Shown piece by piece: positions 45,395 to 53,660 of a DNA stretch of 64,000 nucleotides. The position numbers were made by a program, and so were the translations under genes. This DNA comes from Agrococcus jenensis (lineage in GTDB: Bacteria; Actinomycetota; Actinomycetes; Actinomycetales; Microbacteriaceae): assembly GCF_003752465.1 (NCBI RefSeq), contig NZ_RKHJ01000001.1, forward strand, positions 2,790,001 to 2,854,000, written 5' to 3'. The notes beneath the pieces are model-generated. The model did not search any database and was not told the origin of the DNA. It was given only the letters and a program-made list of their open reading frames with translations. How positions within the stretch are numbered: position 1 is the first letter of the stretch; each line of letters begins with the position of its first letter.

Positions 45395-48300
45395 TCACCC
45401 GAGGTTCGTCACCCGGAATGCGTCGATCGAGAACAGGCCGGTCGAGGTCGCCGTGCTGCTCCGGTTGGCGTGCACGCCGACCGAGCCCTGCGGGTTCGAT
45501 CCGGTCGCGTCCGTCACGCTCACCTGCCAGGCGGCAGGCCGCGGCGTGCCGGCGCGCCAGATGCTCGCGTCGACCGTCGTGCTCGTCGACCCGGTCACCT
45601 CCACCTCGAGCGTGAACCAGTCCCCTGCCGCGCGAGCGATGCCAGGCACCTGGTAGCTGCGCAGCACCGTCGAGCCGTGCTGCACCACCAACCAGACGGT
45701 CCCGTTGTCGCGCAGCCACACCCGCACCCGGTAGTCGCCCGCCGACGTCGACCGCGTGATCACGCCGACGTACGCGGAACCGGTCGCCGGCGCCTGGTCG
45801 AGCCGCAGGTCCATCGAGACCCGCACGTCGCTCAGCGCGAGCGAGCTCAGCCGCAGATCTCGGGTCGAGCCCGCTCCGAGGGAGAGCGTGCCCAGTCCGC
45901 TGCCGACGGACGCGGGCGTCGCAGTCCCGGTGATCGTCCAGGGACCGCCGACATCCGATGTGCCCCAGCCAGAAGCGACCGTGCGCGAGAAGTCGTCGCG
46001 GGCGGCGAACGTCGCCGGCGGCGGGACGTCCGGCTCCGTCGCCTGGACGACCCGTGTCGTCGTGGCAGTCGCGCCGTCGTCGTCGGTCACGGTGAGCGTC
46101 ACGGTGTAGCTGCCCGCCGCGCCGTAGCGGTGCGTCGACGTCGCACCCGAGGTGCTCGCCGTCCCGTCGCCCCAGTTCCAGCTCCAGGCGACGACGCTGC
46201 CGTCCGGATCCGACGAGCCCGAGCCGTTCACCGCGGCGTCGAGATCGCTGACCGTGCTGGTGAAGGATGCCGTGGGACCGACGTTCGCGGCCTGGACCGT
46301 GACGTTCTGCGTGATGGCATCGCTCAGCCCGCGGCTGTCGGTGACCGTGAGCGTGACGCCGTAGGTGCCGGACTGGCTGTAGGCGTGGCTCGGGGAGACG
46401 CCGGTGCCGGTCGCGCCGTCACCGAACTGCCACGCGTACGAGGCGATGGTCGAGCCGGACGCGGCGGTCGAGCCGGAGGCATCGAAGCTCGCGGTGAGCG
46501 CGCTGGTCGTGGACTGGAACGCGGCCGTCGGCGCCTGCTGCCCGGATCCGACCGCGTAGTGCGTCGAGACCTGGCTGCTCGAGAGCGCCGCGCTGTAGAC
46601 GGCGACCTCGTCGATCGCGCCGCGGAAGTAGCTCGACGACGGTGCGCTGGGCCACGAGCCGAGGTTGTCGCCGCCGATCCGCCAGAAGCCGGTGTAGCCC
46701 TGCGCCGTGGTCACGGTCGTGTCCTGCGCCACGCGCGTGCCGTCGACGTAGAGCGCGATGCCGCCCGCCCCCTGCGTCGCCACCACGTGGTGCCAGCGGC
46801 CGTCGTTGTACGACGCGGTGGACGAGATGGTGCGCACCTGCCCCGGGTAGACACCGAAGGTCAGCCGACCGCTGTTCTGCATGTAGACGTGGCGGTCGTA
46901 GCTGCTCGACGAGCCGGTCTGCGCGCTGCCGAAGCCCATGAGCTTGCCGCCCTGCGTGGTCGTGGTGTTGAACCACAGCTCGGTCGAGAACGCGCCAGGC
47001 ACGGTCGAGCTGGAGCCCGACGACACGCGGCCGCTCGTCGTGCCGTTGAAGCTCGACGCGGACTCGCCGGTCACGCCTGCCACCGCGCCGGGTGACACAT
47101 CCGTCGCGCCCGAGCCGAACAGCGGCGTGCTCGTGCCACCCCAGTCGGAGCGGTTCGAGCCCAGCGGGTAGTAGAGCGTGGCCCCGTCGTCGAGCACAGC
47201 GTTGGCGTAGGCCGACGTCTGCCCGCTCGCGACGGTCACCGTCGCGGCCTGGCTCGTCACGGCGTTGCCGTTCCCGTCGACCACGCGCACCGTGTAGCTC
47301 TGCGTCGTCCCCGGTGTCAGCCCTGTGTCGTTGAACGTGACCTGCGGCTGCGACCACCAGCCCGAGGGCACGACCTGCGACCGGATCACGCCGGCGGTGC
47401 CCGCGCGGCGCAGCTCGTAGGTGAGGTCGCGGTCGTCGCGGTCCCAGTTGCCGCGGATCGAGATGCGGGCGCGGCCGGCGACGACCGACGTCACGGTCGG
47501 CGCGCCCCAGGTCGCGCTGGCGATGCGCGGGCCCTGCTTCGGCCCGTTCGGCGGGGTGGTCGAGAAGCGCACGAGCCCCTCGTAGCGGAGGTTGTTCACG
47601 CTGGTGAACTCGCCGCCGATGGAGAGGTACTGGCCGTTGCCCGTCATCGACAGCCCGGCCTGGTTGAGACCCGACGTGCGACCGATGGTGAAGTCGGGGT
47701 ACCACGCATACGGCGCGGGGGCGGGCGTGCCGCTCCAGTCCTTGTAGATGCTGCCGGTCGTCGGGCTGCGGGTCAGCGTGCCCTCCGCGGTGGCGGTGAA
47801 CGCCTCGACGTAGCGGTAGGTGCGAGGGTTCAGCTCCGGCGCGAGGCCCGCGGTGTCGCAGGCGTGCGTGTGGCTCGTCGTGTAGACGACGTCGCCGGTG
47901 GAGTAGACGCCGTAGTGGTCGCCGTGGCAGTCGGCGACCCATCGGATCGCACCGGTCCCCGCTTCTGCGGCGAACGTGCCCTCGAGGTTGCCGATCGACG
48001 TGTTCGCGTACACCCAACCGGTGCCGTACACGCCCGAATCGTCGACGTTGAGCGAGAAGATGCCGGCCTTGCCGGCGAAGTCGCCCTCGGACCAGCCGTT
48101 GATGACGGTCTTGGACGCAGCCCAGGCCGTGTCGAGGGCGCCGGTGACCGGGTCGAGCGGGGCGAGACCGCGCTGCACCACGCCGTTCGTGCGATAGAAG
48201 CGGCCGCCTGCGATCACGTGCGAGCCACCCGGGTCGATCACGAGCGCGTCGCCCTGGAGGTCGATCGTGGGAGCCCACGAACGAAGGGCGCCGTTGGCCG

Positions 48301-48913
48301 TCGCGAAGGCGGCGAGGTTCTGCCGTGCCACCCCGTTGGCCTGCGTGAACCGTCCGGTCACGTACACGGTGTCGTTCATGGTCGCGATGCCGAAGACCCC
48401 CGCGCCACCGATCGAGGCGTTGAACCCGGGCAGCAGCGCTCCGGTGGTCGGGTTGAGCGCGGCGAAGTTGAAGCGCGTCTGGCCGTTGACGGAGGTGAAG
48501 GACCCGCCGATGTACAGGCGGGTGCCGTCAGGAGAGGCCGCCACCGCGCGGATGGGGCCGTTCACCTGCGGTGCGAACGACAGCAGGTTCCCAGTGCGGA
48601 TGTCGTAGGCGAGGATGTTGCTGCGCGGTGTCAGGCTCGTGCCTGGCGAGGCGAGCGGCGCGCGCGCGTTGGCGAAGCCGCCGCCGGCGTAGACCGTGTT
48701 GCCGATCATGGCCTGTGCCCACACGTAGCCGTTGTCGATCTGGACGGTGGCGAGCGGATCAGCGGTGACGACCGAGCTGGTGCGCTGCTGCAGCGTCACC
48801 GGGCCGGTGCCCGCGGCGTTCGCGACCGTCAGTCCGGAGGCGAGCATCGCACCGGTCGCGACGGTGGCGAGCGCGGCGAGCAGCACGGCGCGCAGCGGTT
48901 GGCGAGAGCGCAT
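45395..48913 (-). CDS. Secreted multidomain surface protein, array paralogue 3
   Basis: 1172 residues with the same architecture as paralogue 1. The first ATG of units 1 and 2 (ATGGAC) has become GGGACT here, so translation must begin at the second Met (MRSRQPLRAVLL), preceded by GAGAGGGA at suitable spacing. The signal peptide is complete. It keeps both cysteines (VADCHGDHYGVY; THACDTAG), with the variant segment STGDVVYTTSH. Its C-terminal domain is almost identical to that of paralogue 1 over 342 bp (45515-45856 versus 37801-38142), while flanking parts differ more, suggesting gene conversion. It is isolated by hairpins at 45340 and 49233. Confidence 0.9.
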   Translation of the reverse strand: MRSRQPLRAVLLAALATVATGAMLASGLTVANAAGTGPVTLQQRTSSVVTADPLATVQIDNGYVWAQAMIGNTVYAGGGFANARAPLASPGTSLTPRSNILAYDIRTGNLLSFAPQVNGPIRAVAASPDGTRLYIGGSFTSVNGQTRFNFAALNPTTGALLPGFNASIGGAGVFGIATMNDTVYVTGRFTQANGVARQNLAAFATANGALRSWAPTIDLQGDALVIDPGGSHVIAGGRFYRTNGVVQRGLAPLDPVTGALDTAWAASKTVINGWSEGDFAGKAGIFSLNVDDSGVYGTGWVYANTSIGNLEGTFAAEAGTGAIRWVADCHGDHYGVYSTGDVVYTTSHTHACDTAGLAPELNPRTYRYVEAFTATAEGTLTRSPTTGSIYKDWSGTPAPAPYAWYPDFTIGRTSGLNQAGLSMTGNGQYLSIGGEFTSVNNLRYEGLVRFSTTPPNGPKQGPRIASATWGAPTVTSVVAGRARISIRGNWDRDDRDLTYELRRAGTAGVIRSQVVPSGWWSQPQVTFNDTGLTPGTTQSYTVRVVDGNGNAVTSQAATVTVASGQTSAYANAVLDDGATLYYPLGSNRSDWGGTSTPLFGSGATDVSPGAVAGVTGESASSFNGTTSGRVSSGSSSTVPGAFSTELWFNTTTTQGGKLMGFGSAQTGSSSSYDRHVYMQNSGRLTFGVYPGQVRTISSTASYNDGRWHHVVATQGAGGIALYVDGTRVAQDTTVTTAQGYTGFWRIGGDNLGSWPSAPSSSYFRGAIDEVAVYSAALSSSQVSTHYAVGSGQQAPTAAFQSTTSALTASFDASGSTAASGSTIASYAWQFGDGATGTGVSPSHAYSQSGTYGVTLTVTDSRGLSDAITQNVTVQAANVGPTASFTSTVSDLDAAVNGSGSSDPDGSVVAWSWNWGDGTASTSGATSTHRYGAAGSYTVTLTVTDDDGATATTTRVVQATEPDVPPPATFAARDDFSRTVASGWGTSDVGGPWTITGTATPASVGSGLGTLSLGAGSTRDLRLSSLALSDVRVSMDLRLDQAPATGSAYVGVITRSTSAGDYRVRVWLRDNGTVWLVVQHGSTVLRSYQVPGIARAAGDWFTLEVEVTGSTSTTVDASIWRAGTPRPAAWQVSVTDATGSNPQGSVGVHANRSSTATSTGLFSIDAFRVTNLG

Positions 48914-48926
48914 GGCAGAGTCCCTC

Positions 48927-49025
48927 TCAGGCGGTTGTTCCGTTGAAGGCCGCGAGCGGCTCGCCCGCGGCGAGAGCCGCTGCCGTCGAGCGTCGCGCTG
49001 GACGGCTTCGGCGTGGTGCGATCAC
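48927..49025 (-). pseudogene. Leader ORF, internally deleted lipoprotein remnant (unit 3)
   Basis: 32 codons from GTG 49025 to TGA 48927. The frame reads MIAPRRSRPARRSTAAA and then AAGEPLAAFNGTTA. The first part matches the lipoprotein N-terminus (VIAPRRTRRARGATAVAVA) and the second matches its C-terminus (AAGEPLAVFTGRAP). Roughly 200 codons between, including the lipobox, are missing in frame. The upstream ATG of the lipoprotein is ATC here. It ends 13 bp before the array ATG. Confidence 0.6.
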
Positions 49026-49080
49026 GGCTCTCCAGATGGGTCGGTAGCGGCCGATGACGCTGCTCGCCGGCGGACCGGGA

Positions 49081-49175
49081 GCGGCGACGATGCCGCCTTG
49101 CAGCGAGCGTAGGCATAACACCGTTCGGAAACGCCCGATGGCGGCAATCAACAGGGAAATCCGCGCCGGGCTTGA
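49081..49175 (-). promoter_or_regulatory. Conserved promoter/leader module of array unit 3
   Basis: Block 49145-49175 (CAATCAACAGGGAAATCC...), operator-like core CATAACACCGTTCGGAAAC (49114-49132), TACGCT box, then hairpin GCGGC-ATCGTC-GCCGC (49081-49096, minus sense). This fills most of the 363-bp gap upstream of paralogue 3, together with the leader ORF and the next terminator. Confidence 0.6.
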
Positions 49176-49232
49176 GTCTCCTGACCCTGTGCTCGTGGCG
49201 GCGGAGCCCGCCTCCCGCTGAGGACCGAGAGG

Positions 49233-49267
49233 GCTGCCCCGCGCACGCACCGCCCGCGCGGGGCCAG
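49233..49267 (-). terminator. Terminator-like hairpin downstream of array paralogue 4
   Basis: GCTGCCCCGCGC and GCGCGGGGCCAGC pair with one bulged base around a loop of about 10 bases (49233-49267). It lies 9 bp after the stop of paralogue 4 on the minus strand. Confidence 0.65.
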
Positions 49268-49276
49268 CGCCCTCCG

Positions 49277-52200
49277 TCACCCGAGGTTCGTCACCCGGAA
49301 CGCATCGATCGAGAAGAGCCCGGCGGCGGTCGCCGCGCTGCTGCGGTTGGCGTGCACGCCGACCGAGCCGCTCAGGTTCGATCCGGTCGCATCCGTCACG
49401 CTGACCTGCCACGCCGCGGGCTGCTGCGTGCCGGCGCGCCAGATGCTCGCGTCGACGGTGGTGCTGGTCGTGCCCGTCACCTGCACCTCGAGCGTGAACC
49501 AGTCACCGGCCGCTCGGGTGATGCCCGGCACCTGATAGGTGCGCAGCACCGTCGACCCGTGCTGCACGACGAGCGATACCGTCCCGTTGTCGCGCAGCCA
49601 GACCCGCACGCGGTAGTCGCCCGCCGACGTCGACCGGGTGATGACGCCCAGGTACGCGGAGCCCGTAGCCGGCGCCTGGTCCAGCCGCAGGTCCATCGAC
49701 ACCCGCACGTCGCTGAGCGAGAGGCCGCTGAGCCGGAGGTCGCGCGTCGACCCGGCGCCCAGGCTCAGGGTGCCGACGCCGTCGGCGACCGCAGCCGGCG
49801 CCGCCGTGCCGGTGATCGTCCACGGCCCGCCGACGTCAGCGCTCCCCCAGCCCGGCGAGACCGTGCGCGAGAAGTCGTCCGACGCCGCGAAGGTCGCGGG
49901 GGGCGGCAGGTCCGGCTCGGTTGCTTCGATGACACCCGTCGCCGAGCTCGTGGCGCCGTCATCATCGGTCACGGTGAGCGTCACGGTGTAGCTGCCCGCC
50001 GACCCGTACCGGTGCGTCGACGTCGCGCCGGAGGTGGTCGCCGAGCCGTCGCCCCAGCTCCAGCTCCAGGCGACGACGCTGCCGTCGGGATCCGTCGAGG
50101 CTGCGCCGTCCACAGCGGCGTCGAGGTCGTCGACCGTGCTGGTGAACGAGGCGTTCGGTCCGACGTTCGGGGCCTCGACGGTGATCTCCTGCGTGATGGC
50201 ATCGCTGAGCCCGCGGCCGTCGGTCACCGTCAGCGTGACCGCGTAGGTGCCGGCCTCGCCGTAGGTGTGCGTCGGGGCGACTCCGGTGCCGCTCGCACCA
50301 TCACCGAACTGCCAGTCGTACGAGGTGATCGTCGACCCGCCCGCAGCCGAGGAGCCCGCAGCGTCGAAGCTCGCGGCCAGCAGGTCCGCCGTGGCCTGGA
50401 AGGTCGCGGTCGGCGCCTGGAATCCCGAGCCGACGGCGTAGTGCGTCGAGACCTGGGCGCTCGTGAGCGCCGAGCCGTAGACGGCGACCTCGTCGATCGT
50501 GCCGCGGAAGTAGCTCGACGACGGGGCGCCCGGCCACGAGCCCAGGGCGTCGCCGCCGATCCTCCAGAAGCCGTTGTACGCCTGGGCAGTCGTGACCGTC
50601 GTGTCCTGCGCCACGCGGTTCCCGTCGACGAAGAGCGCGATGCCGTCCGCCCCCTGCGTCGCCACCACGTGGTGCCAGCGCCCGTCGTTGTACGACGCGG
50701 TCGACGAGATCGTCCGCACCTGCCCCGGGTAGACGCCGAACGTCAGCCGCCCGCTGTTCTGCATGTAGACGTGGCGGTCGTAGCTGCCCGACGAGCCGGT
50801 CTGCGCGCTGCCGAAGCCCATGAGCTTGCCGCCCTGCGTGGTCGTGGTGTTGAACCACAGCTCGGTCGAGAAGGTGCCGGGCGCCGTCGAGCTGGAGCCC
50901 GAGGACACGCGCGCGTTCGTCGTGCCGTTGAAGCTCGACGCTGACTCGCCCGTCACGCCCGCCACCGCTCCGGGCGACACGTCGGTCACGCGGTTGCCGA
51001 ACAGCGGCGTGCTCGATCCGCCCCAGTCGGAGCGGTTCGTCCCGAGCGGGTAGTAGAGCGTCGCACCGTCATCGAGCACCGCGTTCACGTACTCGGACGT
51101 CTTCCCGCTCGCGACCGTCACGGTCGCAGCCTGGCTCGTCACGGCGTTGCCGTTGCCGTCGACGACCCGCACCGTGTACGTGTGGCTCGCTCCCGGGGTC
51201 AGCCCGGTGTCGGTGAAGGCGACCTGCGGCTGCGCCCACCAGCTCGACGGGACGACGCGCGACTGGATGACGCTGGCCGTTCCCGCCCGTCGCAGCTCGT
51301 ACGTGAGGTCGCGGTCGTCGCGGTCCCAGTTGCCGCGGATGGAGATCCGTGCTCGCCCGGCGACGACCGACGTGACGGTGGGCGCGCCCCAGGTCGCGCT
51401 CGCGACGCGGGGGCCCTGCTTCGGGCCGTTCGGTGGCGCGACTCCGAAGCGGACGAGGCCCTCGTAGCGCTGGTTGTTGACGCTCCCGAACTCGCCGCCG
51501 ACCGAGACGTACTGATCGTTGCCCGTCATCGACAGGCCTGCCTGGTTCAGCCCGGACGTGCGGCCGACCGTGAAGTCCGGGTACCACGCATAGGGGGCAG
51601 GGGCGGGCGTGCCGCTCCAGTCCTTGTAGATGCTGCTCACCGAGGGGCTGCGCGTGAGCGTGCCCTCTGCGGTCGCGCTGAACGCCTCCACGTACCGGTA
51701 GCTGCGGGGGTTGAGCTCCGGGGCGAGGCCTGCGGTGTCGCACTCGTGCGTGTGGCTCGTCGCGTAGACGGTCTCCCCGGTGGAGAAGACGCCGTAGTGG
51801 TCGCCGTGGCAGTCGGCGACCCAGCGGATGGCGCCGGTGCCGGCGTCGGCGGCGAAGACGCCCTCGAGGTTGCCGATCGAGGTGTTCGCATAGACCCAGC
51901 CGGTGCCGTAGACGCCGGAGTCGTCGACCGCGAGCGCGAAGATGCCCGCCTTGCCGGCGTAGGTGCCCTCCGACCAGCCGTTGATGACGGTCTTCGACGC
52001 GGCCCAGGCGGTGTCGAGGGCGCCGCTCACGGGGTCGAGCGGGGCGAGGCCGCGCTGGACCACCCCGTTGGTGAGGTAGAAGCGGCCGCCCACGATGACG
52101 TGCGACCCGCCTGGATCGATCACCAGGGCGTCGCCCTGCAGGTCGACCGTGGGCGCCCACGACCGGAGCGCGCCGTCGGCCATCGCGAAGGCGGCGAGGT

Positions 52201-52807
52201 TCTGCCGCGCGACGCCGTTCGCCTGCGTGAAGAGGCCGGTGACGTAGACGGTGTCGCTCGTGGTCGCGATGCCGTAGACGCCGCTGCCGCCGATCGAGGC
52301 GTTGAAGTCGGGCAGCAGCGCTCCGGTGGTCGGGTTGAGGGCCGCGATGTTGAAGCGGGTCTGGCCGTTCACCGAGGTGAACGATCCGCCGATGTAGAGG
52401 CGCGTGCCGTCGGGCGAGGCGGCGACGGCGCGGATGGGGCCGTTGACCTGCGGGGCGAACGACAGCAGGTTCCCGGTCCGGATGTCGTAGGAGAGGATGT
52501 TGCTCCGCGGCGTCAGGCTCGTGCCCGGTGCCGCCAGCGGCGCGCGCGCGTTCGCGAAGCCGCCGCCCGCATAGACGGTGGTGCCGATCATCGTCTGCGC
52601 CCACACGTAGCCGTTGTCGATCTGCACCGTGGGCAGCGGGTCCGCGGTCACGACCGAGCTGGTGCGCTGCTGCAGCGTGACCGGGCCGGTCCCCGCGGCG
52701 TTGGCGACGGTCAGGCCGGAGGTCAGCAGCGCGCCGGTCGCGACGGTGGCGAGCGCTGCGAGCAGCACGGAGCGCAGCGGTTGGCGGGGGCGCGTGGTGA
52801 TGTCCAT
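49277..52807 (-). CDS. Secreted multidomain surface protein, array paralogue 4
   Basis: 1176 residues, same domain order. It starts at ATG 52807 (MDITTRPRQPLRSVLL). The second Met used by paralogue 3 is a Thr codon here, so this copy must use the first. The start is one base after the stop of the lipoprotein (TGAGATG), giving translational coupling. Its signal and propeller N-terminus (52507-52769) is nearly identical to paralogue 1 (40905-41167), while the PKD region diverges more (TATFQATADLLAASFDAAG). Paired cysteines are kept (VADCHGDHYGVF; THECDTAG). The C-terminal domain carries changes such as TVSLVVQHG and GTQQPAAW. Confidence 0.9.
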   Translation of the reverse strand: MDITTRPRQPLRSVLLAALATVATGALLTSGLTVANAAGTGPVTLQQRTSSVVTADPLPTVQIDNGYVWAQTMIGTTVYAGGGFANARAPLAAPGTSLTPRSNILSYDIRTGNLLSFAPQVNGPIRAVAASPDGTRLYIGGSFTSVNGQTRFNIAALNPTTGALLPDFNASIGGSGVYGIATTSDTVYVTGLFTQANGVARQNLAAFAMADGALRSWAPTVDLQGDALVIDPGGSHVIVGGRFYLTNGVVQRGLAPLDPVSGALDTAWAASKTVINGWSEGTYAGKAGIFALAVDDSGVYGTGWVYANTSIGNLEGVFAADAGTGAIRWVADCHGDHYGVFSTGETVYATSHTHECDTAGLAPELNPRSYRYVEAFSATAEGTLTRSPSVSSIYKDWSGTPAPAPYAWYPDFTVGRTSGLNQAGLSMTGNDQYVSVGGEFGSVNNQRYEGLVRFGVAPPNGPKQGPRVASATWGAPTVTSVVAGRARISIRGNWDRDDRDLTYELRRAGTASVIQSRVVPSSWWAQPQVAFTDTGLTPGASHTYTVRVVDGNGNAVTSQAATVTVASGKTSEYVNAVLDDGATLYYPLGTNRSDWGGSSTPLFGNRVTDVSPGAVAGVTGESASSFNGTTNARVSSGSSSTAPGTFSTELWFNTTTTQGGKLMGFGSAQTGSSGSYDRHVYMQNSGRLTFGVYPGQVRTISSTASYNDGRWHHVVATQGADGIALFVDGNRVAQDTTVTTAQAYNGFWRIGGDALGSWPGAPSSSYFRGTIDEVAVYGSALTSAQVSTHYAVGSGFQAPTATFQATADLLAASFDAAGSSAAGGSTITSYDWQFGDGASGTGVAPTHTYGEAGTYAVTLTVTDGRGLSDAITQEITVEAPNVGPNASFTSTVDDLDAAVDGAASTDPDGSVVAWSWSWGDGSATTSGATSTHRYGSAGSYTVTLTVTDDDGATSSATGVIEATEPDLPPPATFAASDDFSRTVSPGWGSADVGGPWTITGTAAPAAVADGVGTLSLGAGSTRDLRLSGLSLSDVRVSMDLRLDQAPATGSAYLGVITRSTSAGDYRVRVWLRDNGTVSLVVQHGSTVLRTYQVPGITRAAGDWFTLEVQVTGTTSTTVDASIWRAGTQQPAAWQVSVTDATGSNLSGSVGVHANRSSAATAAGLFSIDAFRVTNLG

Positions 52808-52808
52808 C

Positions 52809-53519
52809 TCAGGGGGCTCTTCCGGTGAAGACCGCGAGCGGTTCGCCTGCGGCGTAGTTGACCGTGACTGTGACGTTCCGGCCCGAGGCCGGGTCGAGCA
52901 TGAAGACGTAGGTGCCGGAGACGGTGGCGCCAGGCTCGATCATCCCGGAGAGCGGTGACGGCGAACCCGCCGTCGTGCCGACGCCGACCTCTCCGTCATC
53001 CGTGATGAGGGTGACGACGGCGGAGTCGACCTCCTGCGGCTCACCCGACTGGTTGCGGGCGGCGACGCTGACGCGCAGCGCGGGACCGTCCATCTCTCCG
53101 GGCGTCTCGGCGGTGACGGTGATCGCGTCGACGGCGACGATCTCGACCACGACGCCCGTGTCGAACGTGATGGCCTCGTCGAGCGCCGCCGTCGTCGTGG
53201 GCAGCGCCGCTGCCTCAGTGGGGCCGTCAGGGCCGGGCGTCGCGCCAGCTCCCGGCGCGGGCACGGCGGTGGCGCCGGGCGGGATGGTGGGCCCGGTGGC
53301 GGGCGGATCGCTCGCGTCCGGCGCAGTGCTCGGAGCAGCCGTCTGGCTCGCGTCCGGCGTCTCACTGGCGACCGCGGTCGCGGCCGGGTCAGCGGAGGTC
53401 GGTCCGCACCCCGTCACTCCCAGCACGACGAGCGCTGCGGCCCCCATGGCGACGGCCACCGCCGTCGCGCCTCGTGCTCGACGGGTCCGGCGTGGTGCGA
53501 TCACAGCTCTCCAAGACAT
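52809..53519 (-). CDS. Putative secreted lipoprotein heading array unit 4
   Basis: 236 residues. A basic N-terminus (RRTRRARG) and hydrophobic core lead to a lipobox, LGVTGC, near residue 37. Then comes a long Thr/Pro/Ala/Ser linker and a C-terminal beta domain of about 110 residues, with RVSVAARNQSGEPQEVDSA and GTYVFMLDPASGRNVTVTV. This is the pattern of the DUF4352-like extracellular domain (change-of-environment beta sandwich), though I cannot confirm that family. The stop is one base before paralogue 4. ATG 53519 is used; a GTG five codons later (MIAPRRT) is the start shared with the shortened leader ORF of unit 3 and may be the true one. Confidence 0.75.
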   Translation of the reverse strand: MSWRAVIAPRRTRRARGATAVAVAMGAAALVVLGVTGCGPTSADPAATAVASETPDASQTAAPSTAPDASDPPATGPTIPPGATAVPAPGAGATPGPDGPTEAAALPTTTAALDEAITFDTGVVVEIVAVDAITVTAETPGEMDGPALRVSVAARNQSGEPQEVDSAVVTLITDDGEVGVGTTAGSPSPLSGMIEPGATVSGTYVFMLDPASGRNVTVTVNYAAGEPLAVFTGRAP

Positions 53520-53562
53520 CGGTTGCTCACGGTCCACGACGGTGCTCGCCGGCGAGCCAGGA

Positions 53563-53657
53563 GCGGCGTCGACGCCGCCTGAGGTGAGCGTATGGACAAC
53601 ACCGTTCGAAAAGCGACCGACGGCGGCAATCATCAGCGGAAGCCGCGCCTGGCTTGA
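53563..53657 (-). promoter_or_regulatory. Conserved promoter/leader module of array unit 4 (lipoprotein operon)
   Basis: Block 53627-53657, operator-like core GACAACACCGTTCGAAAAG (53595-53613), TACGCT box and hairpin GCGGCG-TCGA-CGCCGC (53563-53578, a perfect palindrome). It drives the lipoprotein and, by coupling, paralogue 4. Confidence 0.6.
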
Positions 53658-53660
53658 GTA

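Larger units (their letters stand above)
37681..52807 (-). repeat. Tandem array of four ~3.7-kb paralogous units
   Basis: Four head-to-tail units, each with gene, leader and promoter, with mean period about 3.8 kb (starts at 41205, 45165, 48913 and 52807). All four proteins are collinear with almost no indels (1172-1176 residues). Long identical stretches occur between non-neighbouring copies, so the array is a substrate for homologous recombination. Confidence 0.9.

Noticed and set aside
41488..45615. 1375-codon open frame on the plus strand
   Set aside because: Antisense to array paralogue 2, which has a signal peptide and recognisable domains. Similar shadows run opposite the other paralogues.
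37681..52807. LPXTG or other sortase-anchored surface proteins
   Set aside because: None of the four C-termini (ending IDAFRVT-D/N-L) carries LPXTG, a hydrophobic helix or a basic tail.
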